Part shown: positions 52,156-58,944 of the stretch, in pieces | Position numbering within the stretch: the first letter of the stretch is position 1 | How the letters are laid out: the number at the start of each line of letters is the position of its first letter | Origin: an uncultured Candidatus Binatia bacterium | GTDB taxonomy: Bacteria; Desulfobacterota; Binatia; Bin18 | DNA: 64,000 nucleotides | Reading direction: 5' to 3' | Assembly (NCBI GenBank): GCA_958296235.1 | Contig: OY282457.1 | Location: 124,001-188,000 of the forward strand | Position numbers and translations under genes: made by a program | Notes under the pieces: generated by a model | The model's database searches: none | Told to the model about the DNA's origin: nothing | Seen by the model: the letters and a program-made list of their open reading frames with translations, nothing else

Positions 52156-53741
52156 TATGCACCTCCTTCGTGGGTATCGAAAAGAAATGGCAGTCCGTTG
52201 TTGCCTCGTAGACGACCTTCAAATAACCCTTCGGCGTTGACGCGGGCACGGTAACGATGGATAGCCGGGCAGGGCAGGGAATCCTCGGCGGCCTGCAAAG
52301 TACGGCGAGCGTGGTCGATTACACCATCCGTGCCGTTCATCAGCCATGTGTTACGGACTGTCTGCCGTTCAGCATCAGTGGCCTCAAATTCGGTTTGTAA
52401 ATCCTCGAAGAAATTCGTATCAACGATCTCATCCAGCTTGTTCAGCCAGGGACGAGCCAGGGCGCGATGTTCGGGACTCACTTTAGCGCTGTCGCCTCGG
52501 GCGGCGAACACCTGGATGGCGTGGCTGAGAATGCGCTGGATGGCGCTAACCTGCTCGATACGCTCCCGTGCAATCTTGCCCAAGTCGTCCACCGCCGTGG
52601 TTCGCCGGGTCATGGCTCTGCCGACCGTTTTGGGCCGTAGAGGGATGATGCGTTCGTGATAGCCTTCTGTTTTGCCCTGACCGCGAACCATGCCGCGTGC
52701 CACCAGGTACATAGGTTTCGCAGAGCGTTGCTCCATCGGGAGCGGACGTAATAGAGGTGGCCACTGCCAATCTTCTGACGTGAGGTAGTCAGTGACCCGT
52801 TTGTAGGTAAAGCCGCCGGCAGCCAGTGTCAGGGGCAGACCGTCGCGTTTCGTGTTGATAGGAACCCACGGATCTCCAGTACGCCCTTTCAGGTCTTTCC
52901 CTGCAATCCGTGCCGCTTTGGAACTCGTTCTGATTGCGCGCAAGCGGCCTCCCGCGTCGGAGCGCAGTCGTATCCTGCGGCAGACCTCAATATAGAACGG
53001 GTCAAGATGGTTCAGCAGCAGCATTTCTGTGGGCGTTCCGTCCCACGGCAATGTCCATAGCAAATCTGCGCCGCGATCAGACATTTGATACTCGTCCATC
53101 AGTGTCAAGCGATGCCCCAGCAGAGCAGTGATGTCGCGCCGAATGTGGGCTCCCAATCTTTCGGAAGGTGTCAGGGTGAAGGCCGTCCGGCTGCCTAGCC
53201 CACCGTTCATCCGGGAGATGCCATAATTCCCCGCGCCGCTGAACCCCTCCATCGTTTGTAGTGTAACCAGTGCGAACAGCCATTCGTCAGGAGCGGCCTG
53301 CGTCGCCACAGCGGCTTTCAGATCGTGGTTCTTGGAGGTGACGAGCATGTCCAGTTCGTCGGGTGTGGCGACAGTGCTCTTGTAATCTTTCTCACGTTCC
53401 GTAGAGGAGGCCGGGGGCTGCATGAAGGCGGGTTTAGTGATGTCGTCAACTACAAGCTGCCAGGGCTCGTCGTCGGGATAGCCTGGCGTCAACGCGCGAA
53501 TAATACGTAGCCACTCCACGGCATTTTGGGGCGGCTCGGCCAGCCCGGCCCGGTGCATCGCCATTACGCCTAACTGCCCCAGAAAGGCGTGCCCGGCGTG
53601 GCGCTGATGGGGCCGGAGTGCGGGAAAGGCGTCTACTTTGTCGGCCATTAACATGGCGTATACCTCAGGAAGGGACGCCTCGACTCGGGAGCCGTCCGAG
53701 GCGTTCGTGCGAATAACCGGTTCGTTCAATATATTGAGCAT
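52155..53741 (-). CDS. cse1: Cascade large subunit Cse1 (CasA/Cas8e)
   Basis: 528 aa from ATG 53741, which has AAGGA 10 nt upstream and begins with the family-like LNILNEPVIRTN; ATG 53798 and GTG 53816 are in frame but add a non-homologous leader. Hallmarks are FPALRPHQRHAGHAFLGQLGVMAMHRAGL, FSGAGNYGISRMNGGLGSRTAFTL and LLWTLPWDGT. Cse1 recognises the PAM and recruits Cas3. It is the first Cascade gene; a 58-aa ORF lies between it and the predicted promoter at 54043-54071. Confidence 0.93.
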   Translation of the reverse strand: MLNILNEPVIRTNASDGSRVEASLPEVYAMLMADKVDAFPALRPHQRHAGHAFLGQLGVMAMHRAGLAEPPQNAVEWLRIIRALTPGYPDDEPWQLVVDDITKPAFMQPPASSTEREKDYKSTVATPDELDMLVTSKNHDLKAAVATQAAPDEWLFALVTLQTMEGFSGAGNYGISRMNGGLGSRTAFTLTPSERLGAHIRRDITALLGHRLTLMDEYQMSDRGADLLWTLPWDGTPTEMLLLNHLDPFYIEVCRRIRLRSDAGGRLRAIRTSSKAARIAGKDLKGRTGDPWVPINTKRDGLPLTLAAGGFTYKRVTDYLTSEDWQWPPLLRPLPMEQRSAKPMYLVARGMVRGQGKTEGYHERIIPLRPKTVGRAMTRRTTAVDDLGKIARERIEQVSAIQRILSHAIQVFAARGDSAKVSPEHRALARPWLNKLDEIVDTNFFEDLQTEFEATDAERQTVRNTWLMNGTDGVIDHARRTLQAAEDSLPCPAIHRYRARVNAEGLFEGRLRGNNGLPFLFDTHEGGA

Positions 53742-53829
53742 CAGTCGTTCATCCTTGACGGAGTTTTGGATCGAGAACGGCGCGTTGGTCCGGTAAGTCA
53801 TAAGCCATGAAAGCACCTTCGCTGAGGCG

Positions 53830-54006
53830 TCACGCTCTTTGCGCCTCCTGATTTTCGGACATCAGCGCAATCGTTGTTAGGAGCGCTTCCTTCTGGTATC
53901 GGAGAGCATCACACTCGGTTTCCATCGAATCAAGTTCCTTCTCGACTGCGCACAGTTGGATTCTGAGGGTATGCAGGATATGGTTAGTGTCACTTGGCTC
54001 TTTCAT
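53830..54006 (-). CDS. 58-aa coiled-coil ORF, first gene behind the Cascade promoter
   Basis: ATG 54006 is preceded by AAGGAG with 8-nt spacing; an ATG at 54024 overlaps that site and is less likely. The protein (MKEPSDTNHILHTLRIQLC..., ending MSENQEAQRA) is mostly one predicted helix with a heptad-like Leu/Ile pattern and two Cys. It shares no motif with known Cas proteins or with anti-CRISPRs I know. It is the first ORF after the promoter that the crRNA-like RNA would target. It could be a leader peptide, a small Cascade accessory or a toxin-like factor. Confidence 0.55.
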   Translation of the reverse strand: MKEPSDTNHILHTLRIQLCAVEKELDSMETECDALRYQKEALLTTIALMSENQEAQRA

Positions 54007-54031
54007 TGGTCCTATCTCCTTCATTGCGGTG

Positions 54032-54042
54032 GTAGTGCAAAG
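54032..54042 (-). promoter_or_regulatory. Seed-length protospacer of the crRNA-like RNA at the Cascade promoter
   Basis: The minus strand reads CTTTGCACTAC here, identical to bases 2-12 of the mini-array spacer (54123-54133). The three bases 5' of it on the same strand are AAT, the end of the -10 box and a plausible AAN-type I-E PAM. Matching stops after 11 bases, apart from scattered identities. Such seed-only pairing lets Cascade bind without triggering Cas3 cutting. The site covers the expected transcription start at about 54036. Confidence 0.75.
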
Positions 54043-54071
54043 ATTGTAGATAATTGTGGGATGTTGGTCAA
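54043..54071 (-). promoter_or_regulatory. Sigma70-type promoter of the small ORF and Cascade operon
   Basis: On the minus strand: TTGACC (-35, 54071-54066), 17 bp, TACAAT (-10, 54048-54043). Each box differs from consensus by one base, and the spacing is optimal. The start would be near 54036, giving a short 5' UTR with AAGGAG before the ATG at 54006. It should drive the 58-aa ORF, cse1 and the downstream cas genes. Confidence 0.75.
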
Positions 54072-54081
54072 CCCAAGTCGA

Positions 54082-54109
54082 TTGAACCCCCAAAGCGAAA
54101 GAATGCAAT
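54082..54109 (+). promoter_or_regulatory. Candidate promoter of the crRNA-like RNA
   Basis: TTGAAC (54082-54087), 16 bp, TGCAAT (54104-54109) on the plus strand. The predicted start at about 54115-54117 falls on the first bases of the AUAGACC handle. The RNA could thus carry its own 5' handle without an upstream repeat cut, which would explain why the left repeat keeps only its 3' part. The -10 box matches consensus at four of six bases, so this is a weaker call than the Cascade promoter. Confidence 0.5.
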
Positions 54110-54110
54110 T

Positions 54111-54182
54111 GGGGATAGACCGCTTTGCACTACGACGCTTGGGCGTCTAGCGCAAATTCCCCCGCACACGCGGGGATAGTTG
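54111..54182 (+). ncRNA. Degenerate single-spacer mini-CRISPR, CreR/CreA-like crRNA-resembling RNA
   Basis: Left half-repeat GGGGATAGACC (54111-54121), a 33-nt spacer (54122-54154), then a right repeat (54155-54182) keeping TTCCCCCGCACACGCGGGG plus ATAG but with altered ends (AA- and -TTG). Both sit in the exact 61-nt register of the main array, on the opposite strand to it. The right repeat keeps the full Cas6e hairpin, so a crRNA-like guide could be made. Spacer bases 2-12 match the DNA next to the Cascade promoter's -10 box. CreA and CreR RNAs of other type I systems have this half-repeat / seed-match design and repress a toxin gene or the cas operon. Confidence 0.75.
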
Positions 54183-54191
54183 CCGGTAACG

Positions 54192-54232
54192 CAGACCGGG
54201 AGCCCAGTGCATACTTTCGTAGGAATGACTGG
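54192..54232. repeat. Degenerate relative of the GTCATTCC intergenic repeat
   Basis: Read on the minus strand it resembles the left half of the element at 4400-4479 (CCAGTCATTCCT, then a CTGGGCTCCCGG-like segment). It fills part of the 120-bp space between the crRNA-like RNA and the DUF433 gene. No gene is seen in that space. Confidence 0.45.
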
Positions 54233-54301
54233 ATTAGGTGGAAGTGACGTGAGCAGTGTACAGGAGCGCGCAAAAATCTTACAGATGAACTGGGAAGGAC
54301 C

Positions 54302-54535
54302 ATGCAACCGGACTATACGGAAATTATCACAGTCGAGCCGGGCAAACGCGGCGGGAAACCCTGCATTCGTGGTCTGCGCATCACGGTCTATGACGTTCTG
54401 GAGTATCTGGCGTCTGGGATGACTGAGCCTGAAACTCTGGCCGATTTTCCCGACCTGACCCGTGAGGATATCCGGGCGTGTCTGGCATTTGCCGCTGAGC
54501 GGGAGCGTCGCCTGGTAGCCATTCCGCCAGAATGA
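54302..54535 (+). CDS. DUF433 antitoxin-like protein, orphan
   Basis: 77 aa; GGAAGGA precedes the ATG. The DUF433 signature is clear: GKRGGKPCIRGLRITVYDVLEYLASGMTEPETLADFPDLTREDIRACLAFAAERE. It is a winged/HTH-like antitoxin that normally pairs with a DUF5615 PIN-like toxin starting MRLL-x-D-E-N and overlapping by ATGA. Here the overlapping ATG exists (54532) but reads only Met-Arg-Leu-Leu and then a stop (TAG 54544-54546), and cas3's end follows 30 bp on. The toxin has been lost. Confidence 0.85.
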   Translation: MQPDYTEIITVEPGKRGGKPCIRGLRITVYDVLEYLASGMTEPETLADFPDLTREDIRACLAFAAERERRLVAIPPE

Positions 54536-54546
54536 GACTGTTGTAG
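54532..54546 (+). pseudogene. Remnant start of a DUF5615-type toxin gene
   Basis: ATG-AGA-CTG-TTG-TAG overlaps the DUF433 stop in the usual ATGA manner. Met-Arg-Leu-Leu is the common opening of DUF5615 toxins. The frame ends at once and the next gene (cas3, convergent) ends at 54576, so the rest of the toxin has been deleted. Confidence 0.5.
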
Positions 54547-54575
54547 CCGGCGAAACAGCGCGGCGAGTATGCTGC

Positions 54576-57257
54576 CTATACCCGGCGCAGTCCCAGCCGG
54601 TCGTACCGGAAACGGGATTCACCCATGCAGCATATAAAACCGCGGTCTTCCAGGTCGGGAACGACCGGCTGATCGTCGGTCGCTTCGCCGGTCAGATGGG
54701 GGGCCATATGGTGGGGTATCGTCAGCCGTGTAATATCCCCTGCGCCGAACGGACTTGGCACTGGTGGGTCTAACTCCGCTTCAATGCCCTCATCACCCAG
54801 TCGAGTGCGTATGCGTTCTTCGTCACTCCCGAATACAACCTCACGGTTGTCATCGCCAAAAAAGGATTTGTCGTAACGAACGAGGGCGCTCCGCGCGGTC
54901 AGGGTTCCGGCCAAGGTTGCCCCGGTCATACGATTGGCGTGGATTTGCCAGGCGTCGCCCAGTTCGTCGGTTATGGCTTTCAGGGCGTCGGGGTGGGTCG
55001 TTCGTTCCACGAGTTCCCGATTCATTGCCGGGATACGCCATTCCGGGTAGTGGAGAATCAGCCGCCGTGTGGCCTCAAGCACACGCAAGTCCTCGTAGAC
55101 GAACCCGTGCGGTCCCAGGCCATTCCGACCGGGACCTTTGGACAGCAGGGGCGAGAGGTCATCCCCATCCGGCATCAGCACAATGCAGGTGGGTGTGGCA
55201 TAGCCAGGGGGCCGGTCCTCTCGTTGGTGGCGGTGCAGCCGACCGATGCGCTGAAGCAGCACGTCCATCGGACACAGGTCGGTAATCAACAGGTCCGCGT
55301 CTATGTCCAGCGATTGCTCCAAGGTCTGCGTCCCCACAATAATGCGGCCGCCGGGCGGACGGTCTTTGCCGATCTGCTCCTCGACTGCTTTGTCCAGCAC
55401 GAGCCGGTCTTCCCGGGCAAACCTGCCGTGGTGGAGGGTGAGAATGCCGCGACAGGCGTAGAGCAGGCCACTTTCGCTCTGGTCAATCATTGCCTCCACC
55501 GTCTGCTGGGTATCAATGGCGTATTGCACGGTATTCCGTACCACCAGAACCTTGGCCCCGGCGCGGGCCGCGTGCAGGGCACGTTGGGCCACCTGGGCGA
55601 AATCTCCTATGTCCGAGATGGCCTCAACCCGAACCGTTTTGTTCTTGCCGTTGCCATTTACAGCAATAGTATTTTCGCCGGTACGGGTCGTGACCGTGGG
55701 GTAGGGGGTCTCGATAGCGCCGTTCAAAGACGGCGGGTTACCGACAACCGACGAGGACCCGCCGGACAACCAGCGAGAGCGGGCCACGGAGCCGAGCGTG
55801 GCAGACATCAGGAGGGCATACCCGCCAGCCCCGATATGGACACGTAGTAAGTCTTCGAGAATGACGCGCATATAGGGGTCGGAGGCGTGAACCTCGTCTA
55901 CCACCAGCAAATTGCGCGACAGGCAGGCGGCGCGCATATGGGCGTGCTTGACTTTGAGGGTCGCCATCATCGCCTGATCTACGGTGCCCACGGCAATCTG
56001 GGCTGCCAGGTAGCGCTTGGCGCTCTCGGCAGCCCAGCGGCGTTTTTCGGTCAGAATGTCGGGGTGATCGTCCCACCACACCTCGTAGTTCGGCAGATGC
56101 TTGCCCGTAGCCGCTCCGGCGCGGACATAGCCGGGGACCGCCAGCACGGACTCTGGGATAACTTCTTCGGGGAACAGCTTGTCAATGAATTGCGTGATGC
56201 GCCCGTGCATCTGGCTGGCTGCCGCACGGGTAGGCAGGGCAAAATACAATCCATCCACCCGCCGGGCTCGATACAAATGGGCAAATCGCCACAGTGCGGC
56301 CTCGGTTTTGCCGGAGCCGGTTTCTGACTCGATTATGACCAGACGCTCGTCCAGCGGAACCGTTATTGCCGCCTGCTGAATAGGGTTGGGCCTTGCGTTG
56401 GGGATACTGAACAGGGTGTCAAAATCCGGCAGGGCAGGCAGGGCGTGAAAAACGCTCCGCTGGCTGTCGATATTCAACCCGATTTCCGCGACCGCGCGCT
56501 GGGCGTTGTGCCGGGCAGTCTGCATATAGTCGTCACGGGGCTCAGCGCAGAACGGGAAGTGGATTTCATCGGAACCAATCCAGTCGGCCAGCATGCACAG
56601 GCCCAGAAACATATGCTGAAAAGCGGGATCGGACGGGAGAAATGGCCCACCGGCTGCAAAGGCTGCTTGGAACCAGTCTCGCACCAGCCGACCGATGCGT
56701 TCTACGCCATGCCGGGGATGCAGTGCGCCAAAAGGCTTCCAGATTCGGGAGTTCTTGAACCGGGGTTCTGCCATATTCAGTGGCCGGCCGTGGTGGGACA
56801 GCGCAGCCACAAACAAGCCGCAGACCGTCTCCCCGTCACAATCGTCCCAAGACTCGGTAGCGTCCCACCACCAGCCCAGGGCGTTGAAGAACCAGTCCGC
56901 GGTTTCGGTATCGTCGCAGTTCAGCACCGGCGTCAGGTCGGCGATATGTCCGGCGGAGCGTGGGGGGCGCGTATCTGTGGGAAAGTCGGATTCCTGCCAG
57001 ATTCGTGTTTGAAAACCGACGTTGACCTTGCCGATGTCGTGTAAGGCCGCCAGGACTGCCAGCCGCGCCGCAGTCACCGGAGCAATATCGTTCAGCTTGC
57101 CGGTCTTTGCCAGGCGCTGTCGGATGGTCGGCTGGGCCAGCAGGGCCTCAAAGCAGGCTCCCACATCGGCCATGTGGTGTTCCAGCAGGTGAATGCGCTG
57201 TGGGTTTTCGCGGTCGGATTTTGCCCAGAAGACCTGAGTATATGCTGCTGGTGGCAT
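54576..57257 (-). CDS. cas3: CRISPR-associated helicase-nuclease Cas3, subtype I-E
   Basis: 893 aa. The N-terminal HD nuclease shows LLEHHMADVGACF, LAALHDIGKVNVGFQ (the HD pair) and ALSHHGRP. The SF2 helicase carries IESETGSGKTEAALWR (motif I), LVVDEVHASDPYM (motif II, DEVH), LLMSATLGS (III), VGTQTLEQSLDIDADLLITDLCP (V) and LLQRIGRLHRH (VI). It nicks and degrades target DNA recruited by Cascade. The gene starts 3 bp after the stop of a truncated GST gene and is separated from cse1 by a 0.8-kb insert with the crRNA-like RNA, so its expression may not follow the Cascade promoter. Confidence 0.96.
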   Translation of the reverse strand: MPPAAYTQVFWAKSDRENPQRIHLLEHHMADVGACFEALLAQPTIRQRLAKTGKLNDIAPVTAARLAVLAALHDIGKVNVGFQTRIWQESDFPTDTRPPRSAGHIADLTPVLNCDDTETADWFFNALGWWWDATESWDDCDGETVCGLFVAALSHHGRPLNMAEPRFKNSRIWKPFGALHPRHGVERIGRLVRDWFQAAFAAGGPFLPSDPAFQHMFLGLCMLADWIGSDEIHFPFCAEPRDDYMQTARHNAQRAVAEIGLNIDSQRSVFHALPALPDFDTLFSIPNARPNPIQQAAITVPLDERLVIIESETGSGKTEAALWRFAHLYRARRVDGLYFALPTRAAASQMHGRITQFIDKLFPEEVIPESVLAVPGYVRAGAATGKHLPNYEVWWDDHPDILTEKRRWAAESAKRYLAAQIAVGTVDQAMMATLKVKHAHMRAACLSRNLLVVDEVHASDPYMRVILEDLLRVHIGAGGYALLMSATLGSVARSRWLSGGSSSVVGNPPSLNGAIETPYPTVTTRTGENTIAVNGNGKNKTVRVEAISDIGDFAQVAQRALHAARAGAKVLVVRNTVQYAIDTQQTVEAMIDQSESGLLYACRGILTLHHGRFAREDRLVLDKAVEEQIGKDRPPGGRIIVGTQTLEQSLDIDADLLITDLCPMDVLLQRIGRLHRHQREDRPPGYATPTCIVLMPDGDDLSPLLSKGPGRNGLGPHGFVYEDLRVLEATRRLILHYPEWRIPAMNRELVERTTHPDALKAITDELGDAWQIHANRMTGATLAGTLTARSALVRYDKSFFGDDNREVVFGSDEERIRTRLGDEGIEAELDPPVPSPFGAGDITRLTIPHHMAPHLTGEATDDQPVVPDLEDRGFICCMGESRFRYDRLGLRRV

Positions 57258-57260
57258 GTC

Positions 57261-57656
57261 TTAGCGTTTCTCGTATTGACCGCTGCCGAACAGCAGTTTC
57301 TTGGCCTGCTGGTCCATCTGCTGGGGGGAGCGGCTCTCTTCTTGGAGCACGGCGAGCCCTTTCTGGACCGCCGGCCGCGCGCTAATAGCGTCGTACCAGC
57401 GCTTGAGGTGCGGATAGTCTTCCAGCTTCTGCCCCTGATTTTCATGGTAGCGCAGCCAGGGGTAGGTCGCCATGTCGACAATCGAGTAGTCGCCGGCCAA
57501 ATGCTCAACCTCGGCCAGCCGGGTGGCGACCACACGGTACAACCGGCTGGCTTCATGCGTATACCGATTAAAGGCATGCCCGATCTTTTCTGGCGCATAT
57601 AACCGGAAGTGATGCGCCTGTCCGAGCAGAGGACCGATCCCGCCCATCTGAAACAT
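57261..57656 (-). pseudogene. Glutathione S-transferase, C-terminal domain only
   Basis: 131 aa matching only the GST C-terminal helical domain (FQMGGIGPLLGQAHHFRLYAPEKIGHAFNRYTHEASRLYR, then AGDYSIVDMATYPWLRY). The thioredoxin-like N-terminal half, about 90-100 residues, is missing. An in-frame TAG lies about 17 codons upstream of the ATG, and beyond it no GST-like sequence is seen in any frame. The stop is 3 bp from the cas3 start, so the deletion may have placed cas3 under the old GST transcript. Confidence 0.8.
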
Positions 57657-57810
57657 CCTGCGTATTCCGCCCTGTGGATTCTCCTAGCACGTAGCCTACC
57701 CAAGACCATCGGCTGTGTCGATCTCGGCGCTTCCGCGTGAGCGTCCCGGCCTTGTCAGAACCGGTCCATGTGTGAAAATACAGAACAGGCGTCAAAAGAA
57801 GGATAGCTGC

Positions 57811-58920
57811 ATGCCACGACCCTTGCGCTTCGGGACCTATGTTGAATTTCAATGCCCGCCGGGCAAAGATCATGCCCAGTTGATCGAAGATGTGATCGCC
57901 CTGGGTATTCATGCCGACCAGCACGGTTTTTCCGTTTTCACGACGCTCGAACACCCGTTCTTCGAGCAGTTTGCCATTAATCCCAATCCGTTAGCCCTGT
58001 ACTGTACCCTGGCCGAGCGGACCAGCCGGATTCGTTTCCGCACGCTGTGCCATACGCTCCCGCTGCATAATCCCATGATTCTGGCCGGCGAAATCGCAGA
58101 AGCGGACATTCTGACCAAGGGCCGGATTGAGTGCGGGGTAGGGCGGGGACACGCCTGGCTGAATGAGCCGGCCAATATCGTGCTGGAAGAGAACCAGGAG
58201 CGCTATGTTGAGGCGCTCGATATTCTGATCAAGGCCTGGACCGAAGAGCGCTTCTCGTACGACGGCAAGTATTACCAGGTCAAAGACCTGTCGGTGGTGC
58301 CCAAGCCCTACCAGAAACCGCACCCCCAGATTTTCCAGGTCGGCACCAGCGCCAAGTGGTTCAGCCTGGCGGCCCAAAGAGAGTGGGGCGTCTGCATTGG
58401 GGGGCCGGCTCCAACTGCGGTGTTTCGGGAACCGGCCACGCTGTATCGTCAGGCCTGCCAGAAGGCGGGCAAACCCTCCTATCTTGGCTGGGTTAAGGCC
58501 ATCTATATTGCCGAGGATGACCAAACGGCCCTGCGCGAGGCCGCACAGCCGGTCCGTCATTTTATCGATTTCAACGTATCGCCGATGGACTCGCTGGCCA
58601 GACATACCCAGACAGAAAAGCAGCGCTTGATCGACGCCGGCTATGCGTTTTACGCCGCGGATGATTTCCCGAACTTACGCAATCTCTCGTATGAGGAACT
58701 TGTCGAGGCCGGCATCGTGTGTGTTGGGTCGCCGGATACGGTGGGCAAACAACTGCTCGCGCTGTGGAAAGAGTTTCGGTTCGACGAAATGATAGTGATT
58801 AGCCATTATGGCGGCATTGACAAAGACCGGGCGCTGAGAACGCAGGATTTATTCGCGAAAAAAGTCATGCCGATGATGCAGGCTGAGGTGCACAAAGAAC
58901 TCAGTTCGGCTTCCGCATAG
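57811..58920 (+). CDS. LLM-class flavin-dependent oxidoreductase
   Basis: 369 aa from ATG 57811. The bacterial-luciferase alpha-like fold shows FGTYVEFQCPPGKDHAQLIEDVIALGIHADQHGFSVFTTLEHPF, LCHTLPLHNPMILAGEIAEADILTKGRIECGVGRGHAWL and FSYDGKYYQVKDLSVVPKPYQKPHPQIF, typical of FMN-type LLM monooxygenases. It starts the same-strand cluster running to the window end. The substrate is unknown; the Rieske gene 24 bp downstream suggests a shared catabolic route. Confidence 0.9.
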   Translation: MPRPLRFGTYVEFQCPPGKDHAQLIEDVIALGIHADQHGFSVFTTLEHPFFEQFAINPNPLALYCTLAERTSRIRFRTLCHTLPLHNPMILAGEIAEADILTKGRIECGVGRGHAWLNEPANIVLEENQERYVEALDILIKAWTEERFSYDGKYYQVKDLSVVPKPYQKPHPQIFQVGTSAKWFSLAAQREWGVCIGGPAPTAVFREPATLYRQACQKAGKPSYLGWVKAIYIAEDDQTALREAAQPVRHFIDFNVSPMDSLARHTQTEKQRLIDAGYAFYAADDFPNLRNLSYEELVEAGIVCVGSPDTVGKQLLALWKEFRFDEMIVISHYGGIDKDRALRTQDLFAKKVMPMMQAEVHKELSSASA

Positions 58921-58944
58921 CTGCTGAACGCGCAGGGGAGAGAG

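Noticed and set aside
54068-54622. 184-codon minus-strand frame over the DUF433 gene and mini-array
   Set aside because: No ribosome-binding site or family, and it crosses the clear DUF433 gene and repeats.
57092-57709. 205-codon minus-strand frame over the GST remnant and the cas3 start
   Set aside because: Another frame over the same DNA matches GST and Cas3; this one does not match anything.
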